From contig CAZQIZ010000002.1 of assembly GCA_964593585.1 (NCBI GenBank), forward strand, positions 1 to 64,000: a stretch of 64,000 bases of DNA, read 5' to 3'. Positions 33,016 to 41,446 of the stretch are shown piece by piece (the first letter of the stretch is position 1; each line of letters begins with the position of its first letter). The translations under genes were made by a program, and so were the position numbers. The notes beneath the pieces are model-generated. The model had not been told where the DNA came from. It worked only from the letters and a program-made list of their open reading frames with translations, and did not search any database. This DNA comes from JACQFV01 sp964593585 (GTDB lineage Bacteria > Zixibacteria > MSB-5A5 > WJJR01).

Positions 33016-34488
33016 CTAATGCGACGGGCGCACGGAGATGTAGCCGGTGCGTCCGCGCTGGTCATAGACCAGGAACGACACCGCCTTCTCGTTGGCCTTG
33101 CGCGCCGCCACGTCCAGAAAATCGTTCACATCGCGGATCGGCTCGTGGTCGATCTCAGCGATGATCATGCCTTCGCGAATGCCTTTGTCATAGGCCGGCC
33201 CGGCGCGGTCGATATCGACCACGATCACGCCGCGGTTGTACTCGGCGCCGAATTCATGCGCCAATTCCGGGGTGGCGGTCTCAACCCGCATGCCCAGCCA
33301 CATCATGTCGGGCGCGACCGGCGTCGGGAAGATGTCTTCCTCGGTCTCGGTCGAAGTCGCCTGACGGGCGGCATCGCGGTCGCCGAGGGTCACATCGAGG
33401 GTCAACGGATCGCCGTTGCGGACCAGCTCGAGCCGCACCACGGCGCCGGCCCGGGCGCGCCAGATGGTGCGCATGAAATGCTGGGCGTCGGTGATCCGCT
33501 CGCCGTCGACGCGGAGCACGACATCGCCGACGCGCAACTGGGCGCGCTCGGCGGGGGTGCGCGGCAACACGCGGTTGATGATCACGCCCTCGGCGGAGGC
33601 CAGCCCCTCGGCCTCCACATCGTCCCACTCCAGATCGCGCGGCACGATCCCCAGCCAGCCGCGCTTGACCCGTCCCTCGGCCAGCAGATCGGGGATTACC
33701 AGCTTGGCGAAGTCGACCGGGATGGCGAAGCCGATGCCGACGCTCGAACCGGTCGGACTGGCGATCGCCGAATTGATACCGATCACCTCGCCATCGAGAT
33801 TGATGAGCGGACCGCCGGAGTTGCCGGGGTTGATCGAGGCGTCGGTCTGGATGAAGTCCTGATAGACCGGCGTCTCATCGCCGAAATACAGCGACTTGCG
33901 CCCGAGCGCCGAGATCACGCCCACGGTCACGGTGCGGTCCAGCCCCTGCGACGGGAAGGGATTCCCAATGGCGATCACCCAGTCGCCGACCAAAAGCGAA
34001 TCGGAGTTGCCCAGTGCGATCGCCGGCAACGTGTGGTCGGCGTCGATTTTCAAAAGCGCCAGATCGGTCGCCTGATCGGAGCCGACCACGCGCGCCGGAA
34101 ATTCCTTTTTGTCCGAGAGCCGCACGGTGATGTTGTCGGCGCCGGAGATTACGTGGTAGTTGGTGATGATGTAGCCGTCGGAACGGTAGATGAACCCCGA
34201 CCCGAGCGACTTCTGGCGGCTCGGTCCGCCGCGCTCGCCGAACCAGTCCTCGAAGAACGGCTCAAAGTTGTGATAGCGGCGGGCATCGACGACTTTCTCG
34301 GCCGAGATGTTGACAACCGCGTCCTTGACGCGCTCAACCACGGCGACGAAGGGGCTTTTCCCTTCGGCGTTGACCCAGCCGCCCTTGGGCGCCAACTGCG
34401 CCGGCGCCGGCACGGCGGTCAAAAGCAGCGCCGCCACCAGCGCGATCACTGACAAGACGACGATCCGAGATCCCCTGCTTTGTCCCAT
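33016..34488 (-). CDS. degP: HtrA/DegP-type periplasmic serine protease
   Basis: The 490-residue protease has a signal peptide (about 1-30, PAPAQ). Its trypsin-like domain has the triad His112 (ITNYHVISGAD), Asp142 (DLALLKID) and Ser224 (INPGNSGGPLIN). Two PDZ domains follow (about 295-380 and 395-488). It degrades or refolds damaged envelope proteins. The ATG at 34488 has an AGGGAA ribosome binding site and lies downstream of a good promoter, which excludes the longer frame from 34560. rpoD follows in the same direction. Confidence 0.94.
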   Translation of the reverse strand: MGQSRGSRIVVLSVIALVAALLLTAVPAPAQLAPKGGWVNAEGKSPFVAVVERVKDAVVNISAEKVVDARRYHNFEPFFEDWFGERGGPSRQKSLGSGFIYRSDGYIITNYHVISGADNITVRLSDKKEFPARVVGSDQATDLALLKIDADHTLPAIALGNSDSLLVGDWVIAIGNPFPSQGLDRTVTVGVISALGRKSLYFGDETPVYQDFIQTDASINPGNSGGPLINLDGEVIGINSAIASPTGSSVGIGFAIPVDFAKLVIPDLLAEGRVKRGWLGIVPRDLEWDDVEAEGLASAEGVIINRVLPRTPAERAQLRVGDVVLRVDGERITDAQHFMRTIWRARAGAVVRLELVRNGDPLTLDVTLGDRDAARQATSTETEEDIFPTPVAPDMMWLGMRVETATPELAHEFGAEYNRGVIVVDIDRAGPAYDKGIREGMIIAEIDHEPIRDVNDFLDVAARKANEKAVSFLVYDQRGRTGYISVRPSH

Positions 34489-34525
34489 CCCGGTTCCCTG
34501 GTGCTTCGGAAACATGTAAACCCCC

Positions 34526-34554
34526 ATCATAGTGTTGGTGACGATCGCAATCAA
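34526..34554 (-). promoter_or_regulatory. Promoter of degP (and probably rpoD)
   Basis: On the minus strand TTGATT (34554-34549) stands 17 bp before TATGAT (34531-34526). It predicts a leader of about 30 nt to the ATG at 34488 containing the ribosome binding site. Confidence 0.65.
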
Positions 34555-34865
34555 TCCCATTACGCCATCGTTCTATCGCGTTTGGGAGAGATTTGTTCCC
34601 CGATCGTCGTACGGTCACTCAATGGGGGACTCAGTCGCGCCGCTGCAAGACGGAAAATCGTGTCATCCTGGACTGGACTGCGTTGACAACGGTACCGCCC
34701 TGACCGCCAAAATCGTTGCGCCCGGCGGCCTGAAAACGGCCCGGTTTCCCCAAAACCCAATGCATATACGGCACTCGGCCGCACCTGTTGCTGAAAAGGC
34801 GACAGAATTTAACACCCGCGACACACGCGCCGGACACAGCAAATCGCTGGCGCGCGGATGGCCTG
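34555..34865. other. Non-coding stretch between degP promoter and GH35 gene
   Basis: I see no gene with a ribosome binding site on either strand. A weak 6-bp GC stem lies just past the GH35 stop (near 34827-34858) but has no T-run. The open frame of 117 codons on the plus strand here lacks coding character. Confidence 0.5.
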
Positions 34866-37103
34866 TTATTTCTTTTCGATACTGAAAAGCCGTGAATCGC
34901 CGCGCCCGAGCCGTAGTTCGATCCCCGACTTAAGGTCTTTGGCCGCAACGCGATGCACTTCCGTGCCCAAGAAATCAACCAGAGAAACCTTGGGTGCGGC
35001 CAAGCCGATGGCCGCCAGATCGACGCTCACAATCACGCTGCGAGTCGAGGCGGCCAGCGACTGCTCGGTCACTCCGGTGGTCTCGGCGATGTCATAGACC
35101 ATGAGCAGCCCGCCCTTCTGGTGGGACTGCACGGCGACGTGGACGCGCGGGTCGCTGCACCAGACCGCCGACTCCAGCTTGCTCTGGGCCAGGACTTCCT
35201 TGAAGAAGACCAGTTTTTCCGGATGCAGGTGCGAGCCGGGGGCGAAGGTGAGCACGGTGGCCTGTCCCTTGCCGCACTTGTTGGAGGCGGCCAGGAGCTT
35301 GGCGCCCGACTTGGCCAGTTTGGCAGCGCGGGTCGGGGCGCGCTTGATTGTGCCGAGGGCGTTGACGGTGAACGTGCCTGCCCTGGTTTCGACTTCGGTG
35401 ATGGCGCGTTCGATCGCGGTCTTAAAGCCGATCGCCTTGGCGAGAACCTCGCAGGGCTCGTAGTGTTCGTCGCGGGTGGGCACGGCGCCATAGATGATCA
35501 GATGCGCGCCGCCCTTGGCCAGATCGGCCAGCTTTTCCTGCGTGGCCGCGTCCATCGTCTCGCCGCACGGGACAATGATGGTGCCGTATTTGTCGAGACG
35601 GTCGGTCACGCCCAATTCGAAGATGCGGTAGTCGTGGGAGAGCGCCATCAGGTCGGCGGCGATGGCATCGAAGCCGGCGCCGACCAGATCGGCGAGGTAG
35701 CCATCGGGATCATACTCGCCGACCGAGGCCGCGCGCAGGTAGGGACGGTACTGCGCCAGCGCCACATCGGCGAAGTCGCGCATCGTTTCGAACTTCAATT
35801 CGACCAGCCGGGTGGTGGCCTGCGAGACGATGTCGAACGAGGGCAGGATGGCGCCGTCGGATTCGAGTGCGCCATCGTACCAGCGCTGGCGTCCGACAAA
35901 CATGTGATAGTTGAATCCCTTCAACCCGGCGGCCAGCGAGGCGACGATCAGCCGCTTGGTGTCCAGCGAGGTGATCGGGTGGTAGGCGTGGCCCGCGGCG
36001 GGGTCGGCGTGACGGCTGCCGACGCTCAGACGGCCGGCGAAGCCGGTCGGCTGCCAGCCGGAGACCGAGCGGGCGCGACGGACGGTCTGCGCGAAGGGGC
36101 GGTTCCAGTCGAGATCGACGGTGAAGATCGTGCGGCCGTTGTTGCGAGCCCCGGCCAAGTCGGGGAAGAAATAGGCACCGTTGTAGGCCAACGACCGGGT
36201 GAACAATACCGAAACCTCGGTCTGCGAGAGCAGCTCGGCGAGGAAGTCGGCGTAGCGGTTGACCGTCCACTCGCGGAACTCGACCCAGTCCATCAGCCGC
36301 AGGAATTCGTGCGGCGATTTGCCGATCGACGGATCGGGCGGGACCGCCTCGGCGAAATCCTTGAGTTTGGTCTTCCAGACTTTGTTGAGTTTATCGATCC
36401 CGTGGTACTTCTCGGCGAGGAACCGGGGGAAGTGCGCGCGCGAGCCCTGCGGGCTGTAGTCGGCCGAGAAGGGATCGAAGTGGCCGCCGAAGCTGGTCTC
36501 ATGGTCCAGCTCGATCATGAAGACCGGCCCGCGGGGGTAGATGTAGTTTTTCACCACTTCGGAGAGGACGGCGAAGTAGTTCTTGAGCTGGATCTGGAAA
36601 CGGTTGCCGAGATAGGGCGGCAATGGCACCGGCTTGGCGCCTCCCCCCGGCTCGGCAATCACCGGCTCGCCGGCGTGGTTGGTGGCGACATTCTCCGGGT
36701 GACGCAAGACAAACTCCGGCAAGCCCCCGTTGTCGCATTCGGAGGCGACCCACGGTCCGGGACGCAGCAGAATCTTGAAGCCGAATTCGCGGCATAGCTC
36801 GAGAAAGACAATCAGGTCGCGGGCCGGATCGGTGGTGCCGGCGAAGTCGAGCTCCCCCTGACGGGGCTCATGAATATTCCAGGGAACCGCGGTGGAGATG
36901 ATCCGGAAGTTGGCCTTGCGGATGCGTTCAAAGCAGATCGACCAATGCCGTTTGGCGACACGGAAGTAATGCATCTCGGCGGCGAACGGCGGAAACTCTT
37001 CTTTGCCGATGACGAACTTGTGGTCGATCACCCGAAGTGAGGCGCGCGAATCCCTTGTCCCGCCGATAGTTAGGACGAAGGGTTCCTTGCTGCGGTCGTC
37101 CAT
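34866..37103 (-). CDS. GH35-like glycoside hydrolase (putative beta-galactosidase)
   Basis: The 745-residue protein has no signal peptide and is likely cytosolic. The N-terminal catalytic barrel shows GH35 landmarks: EMHYFRV (43-49), IISTAVPWNIHEP (about 68-80) and LLRPGPWVASECDNGGLPEF (about 112-131). The acid/base region reads MIELDHETS (196-204). Glu202 aligns with the usual acid/base, but the preceding Asn of clan GH-A is His201. The C-terminal third has a glutamine-amidotransferase-like domain and a beta domain, as in longer GH35 proteins. The probable promoter touches the ATG. There are no sugar transporter genes beside it, so the substrate is open. Confidence 0.75.
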   Translation of the reverse strand: MDDRSKEPFVLTIGGTRDSRASLRVIDHKFVIGKEEFPPFAAEMHYFRVAKRHWSICFERIRKANFRIISTAVPWNIHEPRQGELDFAGTTDPARDLIVFLELCREFGFKILLRPGPWVASECDNGGLPEFVLRHPENVATNHAGEPVIAEPGGGAKPVPLPPYLGNRFQIQLKNYFAVLSEVVKNYIYPRGPVFMIELDHETSFGGHFDPFSADYSPQGSRAHFPRFLAEKYHGIDKLNKVWKTKLKDFAEAVPPDPSIGKSPHEFLRLMDWVEFREWTVNRYADFLAELLSQTEVSVLFTRSLAYNGAYFFPDLAGARNNGRTIFTVDLDWNRPFAQTVRRARSVSGWQPTGFAGRLSVGSRHADPAAGHAYHPITSLDTKRLIVASLAAGLKGFNYHMFVGRQRWYDGALESDGAILPSFDIVSQATTRLVELKFETMRDFADVALAQYRPYLRAASVGEYDPDGYLADLVGAGFDAIAADLMALSHDYRIFELGVTDRLDKYGTIIVPCGETMDAATQEKLADLAKGGAHLIIYGAVPTRDEHYEPCEVLAKAIGFKTAIERAITEVETRAGTFTVNALGTIKRAPTRAAKLAKSGAKLLAASNKCGKGQATVLTFAPGSHLHPEKLVFFKEVLAQSKLESAVWCSDPRVHVAVQSHQKGGLLMVYDIAETTGVTEQSLAASTRSVIVSVDLAAIGLAAPKVSLVDFLGTEVHRVAAKDLKSGIELRLGRGDSRLFSIEKK

Positions 37104-37108
37104 AGTGG

Positions 37109-37137
37109 TCTATAGTCTCCTAATGGGAAAGAGACAA
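37109..37137 (-). promoter_or_regulatory. Promoter of the GH35 gene, apparently leaderless
   Basis: On the minus strand TTGTCT (37137-37132), a 17-bp spacer and TATAGA (37114-37109) end only 5 nt before the ATG at 37103. The transcript would begin at or near the A of the start codon. The nearest ribosome-binding-like sequence (AGGAG) lies inside the promoter, 13 nt away. Confidence 0.6.
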
Positions 37138-37270
37138 GTATAACGAAGTGGCCGAATCCGTCAAGGCTTATCTTATAACATATTGATAATTAATGTATTA
37201 CAATGTAGAAACACGACCTGCCATGATGGTGTCAAAATGGCAGGATCTGTAGCGACTTGGACAACGGGGC

Positions 37271-37402
37271 AAGAAAGATTGCTTCGTCTGTTCGCGCCTG
37301 CTCGCAATGACGGCCGGTACGACGATGTGAAGTCGATGACGGCGCCGCCGTCATTGCGAGGAAGAGTCCGCCACAGGCGGACGACGACGAGGCATTCTTT
37401 TT
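37271..37402. repeat. Imperfect inverted repeat, dispersed-element type
   Basis: Arms containing GATTGCTTCGTC / GACGACGAGGCATTC and CTCGCAATGACGG / CCGTCATTGCGAG face each other. The CATTGCGAGGA...GTCCGCCACAGGCGGAC wording is familiar from dispersed palindromic repeats in many environmental genomes. It occupies most of the 368-bp gap upstream of the GH35 promoter, which holds no gene. Confidence 0.7.
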
Positions 37403-37421
37403 TGCCGCGGTGGACAACAAA

Positions 37422-37451
37422 AAGGCCGCGGGTCGATCGACCCGCGGCCTT
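37422..37451 (-). terminator. Intrinsic terminator after the T9SS-sorted protein gene
   Basis: A perfect 13-bp stem (AAGGCCGCGGGTC arms, 4-nt loop) is followed by TTTGTTG on the minus strand, 20 bp past the stop. Confidence 0.85.
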
Positions 37452-37471
37452 CCAGAGGAATCGGAATCGCG

Positions 37472-38452
37472 TTACTTCATCAGGACCATCTTGCGCGTGC
37501 TGGTGAATTCACCCGCCTGAATACGGTAGAAGTAGACGCCGGTGGCCACGACGATGCCGTCGTCGGAGCGGCCATCCCAGTCGGTCTGGTGGGTGCCGGC
37601 GACGCGGAACTCATTGACCAGCGTGCGCACCTTGCGGCCGAGGATGTTGTAAACGTCGATTTTCACGTCGCCGTCGGTCGGCAACTTGAAGCGGATCACC
37701 GTGCCGGCGTTGAACGGGTTCGGGTAGTTCTGATCGAGCTCGTAGTCCTGCGGGATGGTGCCAGTTTCGAGTTCCTTCACCGCGCCGCCTTGAAGCGTGA
37801 CCACACCGGGCGTGAAAGTCGGATTGACTGTCTGAGTCTGCTTGTCGACGTACTGATTGAAATTCGCCGGCGTAACACAGCAGGTATCGACAATCATCGT
37901 TCCCACACTTCCGTTGACGGGAAAGACAAACCACATCGAGGGAACTCCGGCAGGATCAGAGCCGGCGGTCATGGCAATCTCTTCACCAATGCCTTCGTCC
38001 CCAGTGGACACTGTTGCGTGCAGAAAGCCATCGGGAGAGATCAGGTCCGGCAATGCGGTCGCCGTTTGGAATACAACGTTATGACCAGCGCACGTTCCAC
38101 CAGGCGTGTTGTATTTGCGGTTGGTGACGTTAGCTGCAGGCCAATTGGGACCAGCCGCGGCGCTTAGAGGGCTGTTATTCACGCGCCCATTCGGATTCGC
38201 TTCCCACTTGAAGTTCGAATTTGAGAGAGTGCCTCCCAGGTAGGCACCACCGGTGGCGCTGCGCAATTGCAGTGCCAATACCATGGCGACAATGTCAACG
38301 TCGTTGCTGACATAGACACCGACCGTGCAGGCCGCCGTGTTGATCGGAAATGATTTCGACTCCGCCACGACCGTGTTGGCCGCGAAGGCGCTGGAGTGTG
38401 CGATTGCCAGGGTGACGATCACCATGGTCAGTACACCTACGATCCGTCGCAT
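37472..38452 (-). CDS. Secreted protein with T9SS type A C-terminal sorting domain
   Basis: The 326-residue protein has a signal peptide (about 1-24, SSAFA-ANT). A beta-rich middle domain of about 200 residues opens SFPINTAACTVGVYVSND and may be cohesin-like. The C-terminal 85 residues are a classic sorting domain: DYELDQNYPNPFNAGTVIRF, then VKIDVYNILGRKVRTL, then WDGRSDDG, then ATGVYFYRI..G and TRKMVLMK. Such domains target cargo through the type IX secretion system to the surface. The start at 38452 has GAGGAG 7 nt upstream. Its ligand is unknown. Confidence 0.88.
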   Translation of the reverse strand: MRRIVGVLTMVIVTLAIAHSSAFAANTVVAESKSFPINTAACTVGVYVSNDVDIVAMVLALQLRSATGGAYLGGTLSNSNFKWEANPNGRVNNSPLSAAAGPNWPAANVTNRKYNTPGGTCAGHNVVFQTATALPDLISPDGFLHATVSTGDEGIGEEIAMTAGSDPAGVPSMWFVFPVNGSVGTMIVDTCCVTPANFNQYVDKQTQTVNPTFTPGVVTLQGGAVKELETGTIPQDYELDQNYPNPFNAGTVIRFKLPTDGDVKIDVYNILGRKVRTLVNEFRVAGTHQTDWDGRSDDGIVVATGVYFYRIQAGEFTSTRKMVLMK

Positions 38453-38665
38453 TCGTGTGCTCCTCATCTCTCTACAGGGATGCGTCTTCCGTGTTTGTGG
38501 GAACCGCGACATTGCGACGCCAGCCCCCGATTTTCCCGCCCGAAGCCCATGTCTGCCATAGGCTCCAATGCCAAATTGGAAGCGGACCGTTTCTTTGTCA
38601 ACAGCAATTTCTGCGTTTTGGACTTATCGGACGGCCGGAGGCCGAATTGGGCTGACAAAAACAAG

Positions 38666-38691
38666 AGGGGCCAGCTTCGATGCCGGCCCCT
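38666..38691 (-). terminator. Intrinsic terminator after the subtilisin-like gene
   Basis: A 10-bp stem with one mismatch (AGGGGCCGGC / GCTGGCCCCT) is followed on the minus strand by CTTGTTTTTG. Confidence 0.75.
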
Positions 38692-38719
38692 TCCCTGCTC
38701 GAAATATCCCTCTAAACCG

Positions 38720-41101
38720 CTAGAAACAAGGAGTGTCGCACATGTTGCACTGTGGCGCTGAATCACCCCTGAATGCGCGGTTCACGATTAGTACCACATC
38801 CAGAACGTCGGTGGCGCAACTGCAGTCGAGGTCGGTCCGTCCGACATGGGGGCAGAGTCCATCGACGGTGTCGGCCTGCCCGCGGAAGGCGACGTTGACG
38901 ACATTGACGACATCGACCACCGAGGCGACACCATCGCAGGCGGGATCGCCCTGACATGGGCAATCGCACGGGGCGCCGACAAAGATCGTGCCGCCGATGA
39001 AGCGGGGCTTGAAGTTGGCGTAGTTGGAGATCAGCCGCAGGGTGTACTGGCTCGCGCCGAGGGTGGCGGTGTCGAGGGTTTCGGCGCCGTTGATGGCCGA
39101 GGTGACCGTAATCCAGAGGTGGGCGATGATGTTGTTGCCGGCCGGGATCGGGGTGCCGGTGCCGAGCGTGCGGATGCGCCAGACCTTGGCGCCGGGGGCG
39201 TTGTAGACCGGCGTCGGGAATCCGCTCCAGTCGCCGGTCAGCCCGGTTTTCACCAGTGAATCGACCGTGATCCCCGGCGTCCCGGAATTCACAAACGGCA
39301 GGAAGATCTCGGTCATTCGGTGGGAGTTCCGCAGACGGATCGGGATGCCCACCTTCTGGCCCATGACGAGGTTGGCGGTGTCGCCGTATTCGATCGTGTC
39401 GGCGATGGCGACGATCTGCTCGGGCCGGATGCGGGTGTGCGGACCGGTGGGGCCGCTGGCGGTGAACTTGACCGAGTAGACGCCGGGATTGACGTAGGTG
39501 TTCTGGGCGTTGGCGGTGGTGGCGGTGTTGCCGTCGCCGAACTCATACAGATACGGCCCGTTGGGCGCGTTGGGCGACACATCGGTGAAATTCACCGTGA
39601 GCGGAGCTTCGCCGAAACCGGTGTCAATGTCATAGTCGGCGGTGGTCAGGATGGAGAGCGCGTTGTTGGCGTTGACGCGTCCGGTCCCCAGCAAACCGAC
39701 CCATCCCGGATTGTCGAGGTAGATGTCGGAGGTGTAATTCAAAAGCAGGGTGTCCAGTTCGGTCTTGTCGAACCACGGATGATGCGACTTGAGCAGGGCG
39801 GCGACGCCGAGCACGGTCGGCGAGGCCATCGAGGTGCCGCCAAGGGCGGCATAGGTCGAGACGCCGTTGTTGCAGTAGGTGTTGTAGATGTTGTTTCCCG
39901 GGGCAGAGATGTCAACCCAGGTGCCGTAATTGCTAAACGACGACTTGCTTCCGTTGGCATCCAGCGACGCGACCGCCAAGACACCGAAGGTCGTGTCGGC
40001 GATATCGGCAACATCGGACGTGTCGTTGCCCGCGGCTTTGCATACAACCAGCCCGTTGCTGACCGCATTGAGCAACGCGGTGCGGATGAGCGTGCCGGAG
40101 GATCCCCAGGAGCAGTTAAGTCCGAAGGCGCCCTTGGCGACGGCGTAGTCGGCAGCGGCGGCGCAGGCGGACATGATGACAAAGCCGTTGCCGTCGTTGG
40201 CCTCGTAGCCGGCGCGCAGACCCATGAGTTTGACGCCGGGACGGCGGGCATCGCGCTGGCCGCCGGCGATGCCGGCCACCGCGACCGCGTTGCCGGTGAC
40301 CGCGCCGATGATGCCATTGACGTGCGTGCCATGCCCGTTGAAGTCCATGGGATTGTTGTCGGGGCCGTTGCAGTCCTCGCTCGGATTGCAGCCACCCTGC
40401 ACGGGCATCCAGTCGTAGCCGATCAGGTCGTCGACGAGGGCGTTGCCGTCATCGTCGAGGCCGTTCATGTCGTCCGCATCCCACGGCACACCGTCGCCGT
40501 CGAGATCCTCGCCGGGATTGACCCAGACATTGGCCATCAGATCGGGATGGTCGTGGTCGAGGCCGGAGTCAATGACGCCGACGATGACGGTCGAGTCGCC
40601 GACTTCGAGGTCCCAGCTCTGCTGGGTGTCGATGTCCTTGTTGAGGGCGTTGAAGTGGGTCCACTGCTGGCTGTAGTCAGGATCGTTGGGGACCAACTCC
40701 AACGGCGCGATATAGTCCGGTTCGGCGATCTCCACGTTGGGATCGGCGGCGTAGTCGGATACGGCCTTGAGCACATCGGTGCCGGGCGCCAGTTCCACCG
40801 TGAAATAACGCGAGAGGCCATGTAGATCGCGTTTCGGCACCGCGGCGGCGACCAGCCCGGCATAGGCGGGGATGGTCGGCTGGAAATCGCGAATGTCGTA
40901 GCGGACATTCAACCGGTCGAGAGAACTCAGGCCGCTGGCCATGGCGCTCTTGGCCAAGCGCGCAGTCTGGGCCGCCTCGGGCTTGAGTTTGACAATGACA
41001 TACCCCTCGCGGATCGTCACCGGGGCGGCGGAGACCAAGGCGGGCAACAGCAAACAGACTATCACCAAGGCCAGAATCTGAGAGCGCGGCACAGCGGACA
41101 T
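38720..41101 (-). CDS. Subtilisin-like (S8) protease with PKD and Cys-containing dockerin-like tail
   Basis: The 793-residue secreted protease has a signal peptide (1-25, VSA-APV) and an inhibitor-like propeptide (about 28-130). The S8 catalytic domain has Asp178 (GVIDSGLDHDHPD), His260 (GHGTHVNGI) and Ser424 (GGTSMASP). A PKD-type domain follows (about 500-575; VNFTDVSPN to YSVKFTASGP). Next is a cohesin-like beta domain (about 590-710). The C-terminal 85 residues hold two dockerin-like helices (SVVDVVNVVNVAFRG and DVLDVVLIVNRAFRG) interspersed with eleven or so Cys. The ATG at 41101 has GGAGG 6 nt upstream. It probably matures or degrades surface proteins. Confidence 0.9.
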   Translation of the reverse strand: MSAVPRSQILALVIVCLLLPALVSAAPVTIREGYVIVKLKPEAAQTARLAKSAMASGLSSLDRLNVRYDIRDFQPTIPAYAGLVAAAVPKRDLHGLSRYFTVELAPGTDVLKAVSDYAADPNVEIAEPDYIAPLELVPNDPDYSQQWTHFNALNKDIDTQQSWDLEVGDSTVIVGVIDSGLDHDHPDLMANVWVNPGEDLDGDGVPWDADDMNGLDDDGNALVDDLIGYDWMPVQGGCNPSEDCNGPDNNPMDFNGHGTHVNGIIGAVTGNAVAVAGIAGGQRDARRPGVKLMGLRAGYEANDGNGFVIMSACAAAADYAVAKGAFGLNCSWGSSGTLIRTALLNAVSNGLVVCKAAGNDTSDVADIADTTFGVLAVASLDANGSKSSFSNYGTWVDISAPGNNIYNTYCNNGVSTYAALGGTSMASPTVLGVAALLKSHHPWFDKTELDTLLLNYTSDIYLDNPGWVGLLGTGRVNANNALSILTTADYDIDTGFGEAPLTVNFTDVSPNAPNGPYLYEFGDGNTATTANAQNTYVNPGVYSVKFTASGPTGPHTRIRPEQIVAIADTIEYGDTANLVMGQKVGIPIRLRNSHRMTEIFLPFVNSGTPGITVDSLVKTGLTGDWSGFPTPVYNAPGAKVWRIRTLGTGTPIPAGNNIIAHLWITVTSAINGAETLDTATLGASQYTLRLISNYANFKPRFIGGTIFVGAPCDCPCQGDPACDGVASVVDVVNVVNVAFRGQADTVDGLCPHVGRTDLDCSCATDVLDVVLIVNRAFRGDSAPQCNMCDTPCF

Positions 41102-41386
41102 CGGAATCCTCCGTTTAACTTTCATCGGCAAAAAACGCGTCGGTCATAGGGAGCACGCCGTCGGTAGCGGGCACACCCTGATAACGCGCCTTTGTCCATC
41201 ATGTTCATTTGAGGTGCGTTGCCGCATCCCCCAAGATCGGATCCAGGAGCGAGTCAGACGAAACGGGATGACCGGAAAGGCGAGGACGGCGCCAGCGGTG
41301 TGAGGGACCGTCCAATCCCTTCCCTGCCTGAAATTTAGCGTGCAAGGCCGGATTTGTCAATCGGCGGACATTGGATGTCCCTGCGG
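41102..41386. other. Non-coding gap upstream of the S8 protease gene
   Basis: This stretch holds the S8 ribosome binding site and presumably its promoter, though I could not place a convincing -35/-10 pair. There is no ORF with a ribosome binding site and no repeat. Confidence 0.4.
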
Positions 41387-41422
41387 AAAAAGGGCCCCGG
41401 AGGGAGTTCTTCGGGGCCCTTT
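41387..41422 (-). terminator. Intrinsic terminator after the 1.8-kilo-residue Ig-repeat gene
   Basis: An 11-bp stem (AAAGGGCCCCG arms, about 12-nt loop) is followed by TTCCG after T-rich pairing on the minus strand, 25 bp past the stop. Confidence 0.8.
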
Positions 41423-41446
41423 GGCATTGGATTCAAGTCGCGGACG

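Noticed and set aside
34532..34885. 117-codon plus-strand ORF in the degP-GH35 gap
   Set aside because: It has no ribosome binding site, lies across the degP promoter, and its residue composition is not protein-like.
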